From Hyphomicrobiales bacterium (lineage in GTDB: Bacteria > Pseudomonadota > Alphaproteobacteria > Rhizobiales > Aestuariivirgaceae), in NCBI GenBank assembly GCA_013002595.1, contig JABDJG010000185.1, forward strand, positions 1 through 13,518: a stretch of DNA of 13,518 nucleotides. Direction: 5' to 3'. The translations under genes and the position numbers were made by a program. This document shows, one piece after another, positions 1 to 6,481 of the stretch (its first letter is position 1; each line of letters opens with the position of its first letter). Under the pieces are notes generated by a model. That model made no database searches. It saw nothing but the letters and a program-made list of their open reading frames with translations, and was not told the DNA's origin.

Positions 1-112
1 GGATGATGTTGCCCGGGATGACGGCTTCGCCACCGAACTTTTTTATGCCGAGACGGCGGCCTGCTGAATCGCGGCCATTGCGGGATGAACCGCCTGCTTT
101 TTTATGAGCCAT
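1..112 (-). CDS. rpmA: 50S ribosomal protein bL27, N-terminal part
   Basis: Structural protein of the large ribosomal subunit; its N-terminal tail reaches the peptidyl-transferase centre. Reading leftwards from the ATG at 110-112, the 37 visible residues begin MAHKKAGGSSRNGRDS and continue with LGIKKFGGE, which is the unmistakable bL27 N-terminus of Gram-negative bacteria with no extra leader peptide. An AGGAG Shine-Dalgarno sequence lies just before the start. The gene runs off the left edge of the window, so its end is not seen. It follows rplU after only 39 bases, the usual rplU-rpmA operon order, and should share the rplU promoter. Identification is from the protein sequence and gene order. 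Confidence 0.95.
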   Translation of the reverse strand, partial: MAHKKAGGSSRNGRDSAGRRLGIKKFGGEAVIPGNII

Positions 113-151
113 GGATCTGCTCCTGAAGAATTCGTGCTTGCTATACTCTAA

Positions 152-850
152 TTAGGCGTCCTTGGCCAGCTCTGCAGCCTGCTTCACCCAATCGTCACGC
201 TCGATGCGGCCCTTGAACGACAAGGCATCGTCAACTTTCGCGATATCGTCCTTGGTGAAGGCCGCGACCTGGGCAAATTTGGTGATCCCGAGATCATGGA
301 GTTTCTTTTCCAGGGCCGGGCCGACGCCTGAGATCTTCTTCAGGTCATCGGGCTCGCCGTCAGGCGTCGTGAACAGGGCACCGCCGGCCGCCTTCTTGGC
401 CGCGGCAGCCTTTTTGGCCGGCGCCTTCTTGGCGGGCTTTTCGTCTACCTTGGCGGCTTCTTTAGCCTTGGCCGGCTTTTCATCAGCCGTTTTCGCTGCA
501 GCTTTCTTCACCGCGGCCTTCTTGGACGGCTTCTTGCCGCCGGTCAGGATCTCGGTGATGGCAACCCGTGACAACAGCTGGCGATGACCGTTCTTGCGCT
601 GATAGTTTTTCCGGCGCTTTTTCTTGTAGACCAGGATCTTCTTGGCCCGGCGCTGCTCGACCAGTTCAGCGGCAACCGTTGCGCCGTCAACCAGCGGCGC
701 ACCGACCTCGACACCTTTATCGGTGGCGACCATCAGCACGTCCTTGAATTCAATAATATCGCCGGCTTCGCCCGTGACCCGCTCGATATCGAGCGTATCG
801 CTCTCGGCAACGCGGTACTGCTTACCGCCAGTCTTGATGACTGCGTACAT
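152..850 (-). CDS. rplU: 50S ribosomal protein bL21 with C-terminal helix-hairpin-helix extension
   Basis: Large-subunit ribosomal protein that binds 23S rRNA. The protein is 232 residues, more than twice the roughly 103 of a standard bL21. Residues 1 to about 103 are the bL21 core (start MYAVIKTGGKQYRV, basic KKKRRKNYQRKNGHRQ near residue 80). About residues 104-160 are a Lys/Ala-rich linker of KKAA/KPAK units. Residues from about 168 to the end form a compact domain with LKKISGVGPALEKKLHDLGI, a helix-hairpin-helix-like motif, then FKGRIERDDW. The same kind of C-terminal domain is known on bL21 and NuoE proteins of Rhizobiales. The start at 850 is preferred over an upstream in-frame start because AAGGAAGA precedes it and the bL21 fold begins there. 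It is first in an operon with rpmA. Confidence 0.93.
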   Translation of the reverse strand: MYAVIKTGGKQYRVAESDTLDIERVTGEAGDIIEFKDVLMVATDKGVEVGAPLVDGATVAAELVEQRRAKKILVYKKKRRKNYQRKNGHRQLLSRVAITEILTGGKKPSKKAAVKKAAAKTADEKPAKAKEAAKVDEKPAKKAPAKKAAAAKKAAGGALFTTPDGEPDDLKKISGVGPALEKKLHDLGITKFAQVAAFTKDDIAKVDDALSFKGRIERDDWVKQAAELAKDA

Positions 851-1237
851 CGTTATGTCTTCCTTACCTTTTTTGTCCCGCGCCGGTCGGCGCCCGCGGT
901 CAAACTTGCGGGGCTTTATATTGCTTTTATTATGGGCCTTAGGCTGCGCATTTGACGGAGCCTCATCGAGAGGTTCTCCGCAATCCGCGCGCAATATAGG
1001 CAAGGGTGGTCCAATGTCAAGGAAATCAGCCCGTTAGAGCAACAATTTCGCGCCGCCACACGCCGCCAGCACCGCCTGAGCGCAAACGACGCACATTTTT
1101 ATGCCCGCCACCTGTCATCATTGCTTCACAAACCCCATATGACTTGATAAGAACCCCCCTCGACATGCGGCCCATGACCAGATCGGCTGCATGGACGCAG
1201 TTTCTCCAACCGGAAAAATGCGCAAAACAAGGTTTAA
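851..1237. other. Intergenic region between rplU and tRNA-fMet
   Basis: 387 bases without a convincing protein gene. It holds the rplU promoter (993-1020) and the rplU leader. Within the leader, on the minus strand, is a GC-rich hairpin (about 878-899, GCGCC/GGCGC arms around a GACC loop) just upstream of the rplU Shine-Dalgarno; it lacks a U-tract and so is not an intrinsic terminator, but could take part in autoregulation. Nothing clear was seen between about 1030 and 1237 apart from the tRNA upstream flank; no confident tRNA promoter could be assigned. Confidence 0.5.
993..1020 (-). promoter_or_regulatory. Sigma-70 promoter of rplU-rpmA
   Basis: On the minus strand TTGACA (1020-1015) is followed after 16 bases by TATATT (998-993). 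The -35 is a perfect match and the -10 matches five of six consensus positions. Transcription would start near 985 and leave a leader of about 135 bases before the rplU ATG at 850. This suits a strongly expressed ribosomal operon. The call is from sequence only. Confidence 0.75.
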
Positions 1238-1316
<79 letters not shown>

Positions 1317-1322
1317 CAAAAG

Positions 1323-1345
1323 CCCGGCCCAACGGCCGGGTTTTG
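1323..1345 (+). terminator. Rho-independent terminator of tRNA-fMet
   Basis: Perfect 7-bp stem CCCGGCC (1323-1329) / GGCCGGG (1334-1340) around a CAAC loop, followed by TTTTGTTGTTT. It begins nine bases after the tRNA CCA end. Confidence 0.85.
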
Positions 1346-1378
1346 TTGTTTGTAACGGGCCGCGAAATGAATCCGTAA

Positions 1379-1862
1379 TCAGGGGTCTGACAAGCAGGCA
1401 GAAGGCCTGCGCAGGCGGGGCAAAAAGCAGTAAATCCTGCCCCAACCGGGGAACGCCATGCAGACCGTACCCCCAACTCTGATTCGGGAGAAAATTCTGC
1501 GGCTCAGAATTACGCTTTTCGATCCAGTCAGGCGTCTGCTTCGCGTACATCGGGATCGCAGAATTGGCTTCCATACCATCAAATTCTAGATTGCCGATGC
1601 GTGTTCGACCTTGTTCGAAAAGACCAAGCTTGCGTTCCAGATTTGCCGCTACAATCTGAGCCCTCCACCATTCATCGCTACGCTTCTTGGATGTGCCGAT
1701 CAGAGAATCGAAGCTCGCCAGCGCCAATCACATGTACTCGCGCTTCATGTCATCTTGGGCAATTGGGACCGGCTGTATCATTGCTGCTGGAATAATCATT
1801 TTGCGCGCCACAGCCAGCGCCTTGCGTGCCGTGTTGCGGAAGTCCGGCGGATTGATCCACAT
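1379..1862 (-). pseudogene. Possible decayed coding region between tRNA-fMet and nirK
   Basis: On the minus strand one frame stays open for more than 400 bases except for a single TGA at 1730-1728. Upstream of that stop a 44-codon ORF starts at an ATG (1862-1860) overlapping the nirK FNR box; it has a protein-like composition (FRNTARKALAVARKM, then PVPIAQDDMKREYM). Downstream the same frame continues with SKKRSDEWWRAQIVAANLE and a hydrophilic stretch, then drifts into low-quality sequence towards the tRNA. No Shine-Dalgarno was seen for the lower part. I do not recognise the family. It could be a gene broken by one nonsense change and missing its true ends, or simply chance open sequence. The right boundary cannot be fixed, because it meets the nirK promoter. 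Confidence 0.3.
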
Positions 1863-1893
1863 CAACGACTACACCATTCATCACTCATATCCT
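1852..1893 (+). promoter_or_regulatory. FNR-type box and -10 of the nirK promoter
   Basis: A perfect palindrome TTGAT-CCAC-ATCAA occupies 1852-1865. A plausible -10, TATCCT, is at 1888-1893, which puts the box centre near -41.5 from a start site around 1900, the class II activator position. The box centre is 77 bases from the nirK ATG. Known FNR-family regulators bind exactly this half-site pair; whether Fnr, an NO-responsive NnrR-type protein, or both act here cannot be read from sequence. Confidence 0.85.
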
Positions 1894-1935
1894 GCGAGCA
1901 TCAGATCAATGATGACACTGGTGAAGGAGAAGGAA

Positions 1936-3090
1936 ATGATTACGCGTCGTACAGCTCTCATGGGTGCTGCAGCTGTGGCCACGGCACCGGCCATTATGGC
2001 AAAGGCGGCTGTTGCAGCTTCAGAATCGCTGGTCGCGGTCGGCGCGACCGTGGACCTCAGTAGCCTGCCCCGCAAGAAGGTTGAACTGGTCCCACCGCCC
2101 TTTGTTTGCGAACATGAGCAGGTCGCCTCGGACGGCCCCAGCATCATTGAATACGAGATGTCGGTCATCGAGAAGGAAGTGCCGGTCGATGACGACGGCG
2201 CCATGCTGCAGGCGATGACTTTCGACGGCTCGATCCCGGGCCCGATGATGGTGTGCCACGAAGGCGATTATGTCGAGCTGACGTTGATCAATCCGCCGGA
2301 AAATACCCTGCAGCACAACATCGATTTCCACTCTGCAACCGGCGGTTTGGGCGGCGGTGCGCTGACGCTTGTCAATCCGGGTGAGAAGACTGTCCTGCGG
2401 TTCAAGGCAACCCGGCCGGGCACCTTCGTCTATCACTGCGCACCAGGCGGCCCGATGATCCCGTGGCATGTCGTGTCCGGCATGGCCGGCGCGATCATGA
2501 TCCTGCCGCGCGACGGTCTCAAGGATGAAAAGGGCAATCCGGTCAAATATGACAAGGTGTTCTATATCGGCGAGAATGAGTTCTTCATTCCCAAGGACAA
2601 GAATGGCGACTACATGCGGTTTGAAGACCACGGCAGTTCCTATAGCGATACGCTGGAGCTGATGAACGGGCTGATCCCCTCGCATGTGGTGTTCAACGGC
2701 AAGGTCGGCGCCCTGACCGGCGACAATGCGCTCAAGGGCAAGGTCGGTGAAACGGTGCTGTTCGTTCATTCGCAGGCCAACCGGGATACGAGGCCGCATC
2801 TGATCGGCGGTCACGGCGATCTTGTCTGGGAGACCGGCAAATTCAACAATCCGCCACAAAAGGATCTCGAGACCTGGTTTATCCGCGGCGGCTCCGCCGG
2901 TGCAGCACTCTATACCTTCCTGCAACCGGGTGTTTATGCCTACGTCAATCACAATCTGATCGAAGCGGTAAACCTCGGCGCCACCGCCCACGTGATCATC
3001 GAGGGCGATTGGGACAACGACCTGATGGCGCAGGTCATGGCGCCCACCGCATACGGCGAAGCCCACAGCAGCGGCAAAGCGCTGCCATAG
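1936..3090 (+). CDS. nirK: Copper-containing dissimilatory nitrite reductase
   Basis: Periplasmic trimeric enzyme that reduces nitrite to nitric oxide in denitrification. The 384-residue product begins with a twin-arginine type signal (RRTALMG, residues 4-10, then an Ala-rich stretch). Type 1 copper ligands are H127, C168, H178 and M183. Type 2 copper ligands are H132, H167 and H339. The catalytic Asp130 and His288 are both present, so the enzyme should be active. The C168-H178 loop (CAPGGPMIPWH) is one residue longer than in the Achromobacter enzymes. The chosen ATG has AAGGAGA five bases upstream; the longer in-frame extension back to 1687 would run through the promoter and is rejected. nirV follows 69 bases later, and a perfect FNR box lies upstream. 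The likely electron donor, pseudoazurin, is encoded nearby. Confidence 0.97.
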   Translation: MITRRTALMGAAAVATAPAIMAKAAVAASESLVAVGATVDLSSLPRKKVELVPPPFVCEHEQVASDGPSIIEYEMSVIEKEVPVDDDGAMLQAMTFDGSIPGPMMVCHEGDYVELTLINPPENTLQHNIDFHSATGGLGGGALTLVNPGEKTVLRFKATRPGTFVYHCAPGGPMIPWHVVSGMAGAIMILPRDGLKDEKGNPVKYDKVFYIGENEFFIPKDKNGDYMRFEDHGSSYSDTLELMNGLIPSHVVFNGKVGALTGDNALKGKVGETVLFVHSQANRDTRPHLIGGHGDLVWETGKFNNPPQKDLETWFIRGGSAGAALYTFLQPGVYAYVNHNLIEAVNLGATAHVIIEGDWDNDLMAQVMAPTAYGEAHSSGKALP

Positions 3091-3111
3091 GTTTGGCCTG
3101 AAACTTATCGG

Positions 3112-3139
3112 CGGTCCGTCACCCGAAGGTGGCGGGCCG
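3112..3139 (+). terminator. Strong hairpin between nirK and nirV
   Basis: Twelve consecutive base pairs (three of them G-T/G-U) form between 3112-3123 and 3128-3139, closed by a CGAA tetraloop. Only TTGTTGG follows, so this is a weak or partial terminator. It probably attenuates read-through into nirV or protects the nirK 3' end; it lies 20 bases before the nirV start. Confidence 0.6.
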
Positions 3140-3159
3140 TTGTTGGCTTGGAGTGGACC

Positions 3160-4032
3160 ATGAGAACCCAGGCAAAGCCGATTTGCGCCCTGACCACCAC
3201 CATTGCATGCGCGGTCTTTGCCGCAGGCGCCGCGCCGGCACATGGCGAATTGGCGCCAGAAGTGATCACACTCGATGCCGGCATGCATCAATATCGCGCA
3301 TCCGGGCAATACCTGATGGATGGCGTGCCAACCGATGCGCCGCGCCTGCCGGTTGACATTTCCCGCCCGGTCACCATCATGAAGTATCAGGTTTCAGCAT
3401 CCGAATACGCCCAATGCGTTCGCGACAAAGCCTGCCAACCTCCACTCAAGATCACCAGGCGAAGCGGCCACTGGCCGGCGATCGGCGTCAGTTTCATCGA
3501 TGCACAGAACTACGCGAAATGGCTGACATCGAAGACCGGAACCACATGGCGCTTGCCGAGCGATATCGAATGGTCATATGCGGCAGGCAGCCGCTTTGTC
3601 GACGACGCGCTCGGTGCCGGGCCCGATCCAGGCAACCCTTCCAGGCGGTGGCTTTTGAAGTACAGCAAACACATCGACCAAGACACAGGCGCGGACCCGA
3701 CGCTCAAGCAACGCGGCGCCTATGGCGCCAATGAGCACGGCATCTACGATATGTCCGGCAACATCTGGGAATGGACCACCGGCTGTTATGAACGCATCCA
3801 GATCAGCCAGGCAGGCAAGGCTGATGCCGCCAAGACCATCAACTGCGGTGTCCGCATCGCCGAGGGTCAGCACCGCGCCTATATCCCCGATTTCCTGCGC
3901 GATGCCAGTGGCGGCGGCTGCGCGGTGGGACTGCCGCCCGATTATCTGGGGTTCAGGCTGGTCAGGGACAGTGCGGAACCAACCGGCAACGGCGGTTTCA
4001 AATCTTGGTGGCGATGGCTGTTCTCAAGTTGA
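3160..4032 (+). CDS. nirV: NirV, formylglycine-generating-enzyme-like (SUMF1-fold) protein linked to NirK
   Basis: Accessory protein commonly encoded directly after nirK in denitrifying proteobacteria; its molecular role is not settled. The 290-residue product has a Sec-type signal (about residues 1-30, cationic start then hydrophobic core ending near APAHG). The rest shows the SUMF1/FGE fold signatures: PVTIMKYQVSASEYAQCV near the start of the domain, WPAIGVSFIDAQNYAKWL, WRLPSDIEWSYAA, YGANEHGIYDMSGNIWEW and a final YLGFRLVRD. The ATG at 3160 is preferred over an in-frame TTG at 3148 because GGAG lies six bases upstream of the ATG. The gene ends with a 9-base convergent overlap with nnrS. 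It should be cotranscribed with nirK, subject to the hairpin between them. Confidence 0.9.
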   Translation: MRTQAKPICALTTTIACAVFAAGAAPAHGELAPEVITLDAGMHQYRASGQYLMDGVPTDAPRLPVDISRPVTIMKYQVSASEYAQCVRDKACQPPLKITRRSGHWPAIGVSFIDAQNYAKWLTSKTGTTWRLPSDIEWSYAAGSRFVDDALGAGPDPGNPSRRWLLKYSKHIDQDTGADPTLKQRGAYGANEHGIYDMSGNIWEWTTGCYERIQISQAGKADAAKTINCGVRIAEGQHRAYIPDFLRDASGGGCAVGLPPDYLGFRLVRDSAEPTGNGGFKSWWRWLFSS

Positions 4033-5220
4033 AGGCGCCGCCGCATTTGCCCGGTGCCGAAAAACCGCTGGCGCGAAAACCACGCCAAAACCCGTGAAAG
4101 CAATGAACCAGGCGATGGCAGAGACCTGGAGCAGTGTGCTGCTCGCGCCAATGCCCAGTGCCTCGGCGATACGTGCTGCCGGCGAAATCAACACACAGGC
4201 GAACAACAGCTTGAGGACAACACTGGCCCGCATTTCCCGACCCGTATGTCCAAGGGTCGCCCTCACCATCACCGTCAGCGTCATCGTGCCGATCGCACCT
4301 GCACCCAGAGCATGTACCCCGGCGAGCGGTGGAATGCCCGGCAAGAACTGCGAAACGGCAAGCAGTGCCAGCCCCAACGGAATGAAGGCATAGCCAATAT
4401 GAAGCATGAAGATCAGGGGCTCGCGCCAGGCGCGATCAGCTGCCCAACGCGACAGGCGCATGGTCTGCAGCACACCCGACAGCGCCAGTGCCACGCCGGT
4501 GAAGGCCCCAAACGGTACGGCCACCCAAACCCCAAGCGCTGCCACGGTGGCGGCCATGACGGCCAGATCGAAACGATCAAAGGGCGCCGGCAGCCGGCCC
4601 GGATTTTCCCGAACCAGCCAGTTTCGCGTAAAGCTTGGAACAATCCGCCCGCCAATCAGCATGATCAGCATGACCGGCACCGCCAACGCCAACCGGCGGC
4701 TGAAATCGCTGACACCGGTATGATGGGCTTCGATATGGAAGCCGATGTTGGCAACCAAAAGCAGGACCAGTGGCGCCAGAACCTTCAGATTACGCCAGTT
4801 GCTGCCGGCAAAGATTTCCCTGGCGACAATGACCGCAACCGCGCCGAGAAACGCCACATCGATGGCCATTGCGATCGCCCACCCGATGTGGGCCGAGAAC
4901 GTAACGGCGAGCCGGCCGGCCGCCCACAGCACAAACAGGATCAAAAGCGGTGTACCCCGGATCGGCATGCGGCCGGTCCAGTTCGGGACAGCCGTAAACA
5001 GAAACCCCGTCACCACGGCGCCAAGATATCCGAACAGCAGTTCGTGAATATGCCAATCGACCGGCGCAAACAGAGTTGCCAGTTCAAGCTCGCCATCAAA
5101 CTGCGGCAACCACAGGATCATCGACAGTCCGGCATACAGAGCGCCGAACAAAAAGAACGGCCTGAAACCGTAGCTCAGTATTGCTGGACCGTCGCAATCG
5201 CCCAGGCGAGTGCTGGCCAT
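4024..5220 (-). CDS. nnrS: NnrS family multi-spanning membrane protein
   Basis: NnrS proteins are haem- and copper-containing inner-membrane proteins tied to nitric-oxide metabolism and resistance to nitrosative stress; the exact reaction is unresolved. The 398-residue product is hydrophobic throughout, with roughly a dozen predicted membrane segments. Family signatures include SYGFRPFFLFGALYA near the N-terminus, WHIHELLFGYLGAVVTGFL, GFHIEAHH and HALGAGAIGTMTLTVMVRAT followed by LGHTGR; the conserved histidines are candidate metal ligands. The ATG at 5220 is chosen because it lies one base after the pseudoazurin stop (TGA-G-ATG), suggesting translational coupling. The gene therefore belongs to a pseudoazurin-nnrS operon driven by an FNR-type box. 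Its 3' end overlaps that of nirV. Confidence 0.92.
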   Translation of the reverse strand: MASTRLGDCDGPAILSYGFRPFFLFGALYAGLSMILWLPQFDGELELATLFAPVDWHIHELLFGYLGAVVTGFLFTAVPNWTGRMPIRGTPLLILFVLWAAGRLAVTFSAHIGWAIAMAIDVAFLGAVAVIVAREIFAGSNWRNLKVLAPLVLLLVANIGFHIEAHHTGVSDFSRRLALAVPVMLIMLIGGRIVPSFTRNWLVRENPGRLPAPFDRFDLAVMAATVAALGVWVAVPFGAFTGVALALSGVLQTMRLSRWAADRAWREPLIFMLHIGYAFIPLGLALLAVSQFLPGIPPLAGVHALGAGAIGTMTLTVMVRATLGHTGREMRASVVLKLLFACVLISPAARIAEALGIGASSTLLQVSAIAWFIAFTGFGVVFAPAVFRHRANAAAPST

Positions 5221-5221
5221 C

Positions 5222-5665
5222 TCATTTTGCTGCGTCGTAGGCTTCGAATATCGCCGCGAAGCGCTTCTTGGCCTTGCCGCGCTGCTTGACGGCTCTGGCG
5301 GCATCGGCATTGGCCGGATCGCCGACAGCGATCAGGGCGACCATGCCCAAGCCATAATGTGGCGTGCACTTGATCCCGTACAGACCATCTTTCTCAACGG
5401 TCAGGACGAAGTCCTTGCTTAACTTGCTTTTGAATTTGTCGACCCCGTCGGGGAGCATACCCTTGATGGATTCAGCGTTGTGCCCCTTGTCCACCGATAC
5501 GAACTTCACAGTGTCGCCGGGCGCTGCCATGACAAGATCAGGCTCAAAGACCATGCCCCCCTTGGCGCCTTTGTTCAGCATCTTTACTTCGATTTCTGCA
5601 GCATTGGCTGCACCGGTGATCAGACCTACAGCGATGAAAGCTGCCGTGAAAATCCTCTTGCGCAT
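5222..5665 (-). CDS. paz: Pseudoazurin, periplasmic type 1 copper protein
   Basis: Small blue copper protein that carries electrons to copper nitrite reductase. The 147-residue precursor starts with a clear Sec signal (MRKRIF then a hydrophobic core, ANA-AEI cleavage after residue 22). Counting from that site, the copper ligands fall at H40, C78, H81 and M86, exactly the canonical pseudoazurin positions (KCTPHYGLGM and GHNAESIKG). The start ATG at 5665 is preceded by AAGGGGA. The C-terminus is rich in Lys/Ala. It is cotranscribed with nnrS, whose start is one base downstream. Its context beside nirK fits the donor role, and an FNR-like box lies 74 bases upstream of the start. Confidence 0.96.
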   Translation of the reverse strand: MRKRIFTAAFIAVGLITGAANAAEIEVKMLNKGAKGGMVFEPDLVMAAPGDTVKFVSVDKGHNAESIKGMLPDGVDKFKSKLSKDFVLTVEKDGLYGIKCTPHYGLGMVALIAVGDPANADAARAVKQRGKAKKRFAAIFEAYDAAK

Positions 5666-5732
5666 GATGGTCCCCTTCAAGGATACGTGACGTTCAATGA
5701 TCGACAGGTAACATCGGCGCGGGTGTCTGAAA

Positions 5733-5746
5733 TTGTCCTGGATCAA
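5733..5746 (-). promoter_or_regulatory. FNR-like box of the pseudoazurin-nnrS operon
   Basis: Read on the minus strand the site is TTGAT-CCAG-GACAA, with one perfect half and one half differing at a single position from GTCAA and two from ATCAA. Its centre lies 74 bases upstream of the pseudoazurin ATG, matching the geometry at nirK. The -10 is poor (TTACCT around 5711-5706), as is common for activated promoters. Confidence 0.65.
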
Positions 5747-5781
5747 ACGATTGAGGGAATTTCACCAGGGGTTTAGGCCGA

Positions 5782-5822
5782 TTGATCTGGATCAATGAGG
5801 CTGGCTGAAATTTTGCAATAAT
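5782..5822 (+). promoter_or_regulatory. FNR box and -10 of the four-cysteine microprotein gene
   Basis: Perfect palindrome TTGAT-CTGG-ATCAA at 5782-5795. A good -10, AATAAT, sits at 5817-5822, 28.5 bases from the box centre, nearly the same as at nirK. The box centre is 81 bases before the ATG at 5870. This makes the divergent region one with two separate boxes, one per gene. Confidence 0.8.
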
Positions 5823-5869
5823 CGGCAACCGATTGGACGACTTGAATACCCGATCAAGGGAGCATTGAA

Positions 5870-6052
5870 ATGACGCCCTATAACCGTGCGCGTAATTTTC
5901 CAACCTGCAGACCAGCCAACCCGGGCGATTGCGCCCAGTGCACGCTTTCCTATGATTGCCAGAGCAGGGCAGACAATGGCCCGGCCATCCACTGGCCGAT
6001 TGTCGGCCTGGCGATTGCCGGAGGACTGATGCTGCTGTTGCAGGTTCTTTAA
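5870..6052 (+). CDS. Four-cysteine, single-pass membrane microprotein, function unknown
   Basis: A 60-residue protein of a family I do not recognise. The N-terminal half is polar and carries four cysteines at 13, 21, 24 and 30 (C-x7-C-x2-C-x5-C, core GDCAQCTLSYDC). Residues 42-59 form one hydrophobic helix (WPIVGLAIAGGLMLLL). The arrangement suggests a small anchored metal or Fe-S site, or a redox thiol site, but this is inference; there is no CxxCH haem motif. Translation is credible: AAGGGAG lies seven bases upstream of the ATG, and a perfect FNR box with a good -10 precedes it. It is divergent from pseudoazurin, so it probably serves in anaerobic electron transfer or NO handling. Confidence 0.75.
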   Translation: MTPYNRARNFPTCRPANPGDCAQCTLSYDCQSRADNGPAIHWPIVGLAIAGGLMLLLQVL

Positions 6053-6223
6053 GTCCGCGACGGCCCGCAAACCTGTTCGAGGTCATATCGCGTGCTGACG
6101 TGCGCTGATTGTGCTGTGCCTCAACCGCGCCGGCAAAGGGATCAACAAAGCTATAGAGCTGGGGTCAGGCTGTGTCCGTGAGGTGGGGCAACCCTTTGCG
6201 CTACAGCCAAGGTGTAATGACGG

Positions 6224-6265
6224 TTGATCCAGATCAAGGTAGTGCGGGCCGGATTTGAGCATCCT
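6224..6265 (+). promoter_or_regulatory. FNR box upstream of the microprotein-hemerythrin operon
   Basis: Perfect palindrome TTGAT-CCAG-ATCAA at 6224-6237, identical to the box at 12418. CATCCT at 6260-6265 lies at the same offset (29.5 bases) as the nirK -10 TATCCT, supporting rightward transcription from about 6272. The nearest start codon with a Shine-Dalgarno is at 6482. Confidence 0.7.
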
Positions 6266-6282
6266 GACCACCAGAGCACGAT

Positions 6283-6309
6283 CGATATTGAATGAATCAT
6301 CCAATATCG
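6283..6309. repeat. 8-bp perfect inverted repeat in the leader
   Basis: CGATATTG (6283-6290) and CAATATCG (6302-6309) are perfect inverted copies with an 11-base spacer. The position is just after the predicted start site of the FNR-driven transcript. It may be an RNA hairpin or a second operator; no U-tract follows, so it is not a standard terminator. Confidence 0.45.
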
Positions 6310-6481
6310 TAAATCGTCCTCTAACATATTGAAGTCGATCAGGTTTTCGATCTTTATTGCGTTAATCTAAACCGATCCTGATCTATGGAAACGCATTGAT
6401 TGCCGACAGCGGCCGCACTGCGGGATTCGCCAACATATGGTTCGTTGCCGGGACAATCAGCCCAACACAAGGAACGATAAG

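Larger units (their letters stand above)
6053..6481. other. Long intergenic region with an FNR box and inverted repeats
   Basis: 429 bases with no convincing ORF of normal size on either strand. It contains an FNR box at 6224, and downstream an AT-richer stretch with several inverted repeats: CGATATTG/CAATATCG (6283-6290 / 6302-6309) and GATCAGG/CCTGATC (6337-6343 / 6377-6383). Upstream of the box GCAAAGGG (6133-6140) pairs with CCCTTTGC (6192-6199). From the box, transcription to the right would produce a leader of about 210 bases before the next start at 6482. Confidence 0.6.

Noticed and set aside
851..1003. 51-codon N-terminal extension of rplU
   Set aside because: bL21 begins with MYAVIKTGG at 850 and the extension lies in the leader downstream of the promoter.
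1896..1909. Second FNR-like site upstream of nirK (half-site ATCAA at 1905-1909 with TCAG spacer)
   Set aside because: Only one half matches and it falls downstream of the predicted start site; probably chance.
1687..1935. In-frame N-terminal extension of nirK
   Set aside because: It would place the FNR box and -10 inside the gene and hide a proper Tat-type signal; the ATG at 1936 has a strong Shine-Dalgarno.
2020..3309. Open frame of 429 codons on the minus strand over nirK
   Set aside because: It is antisense to a full nirK with all copper ligands intact; the composition (Arg/His/Asp-rich, no motifs) is that of a high-GC shadow frame.
4054..5289. Open frame of 411 codons on the plus strand over nnrS
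   Set aside because: Antisense shadow of a well-supported NnrS protein; the product is an improbable Gln/His/Arg-rich chain without any fold signature.
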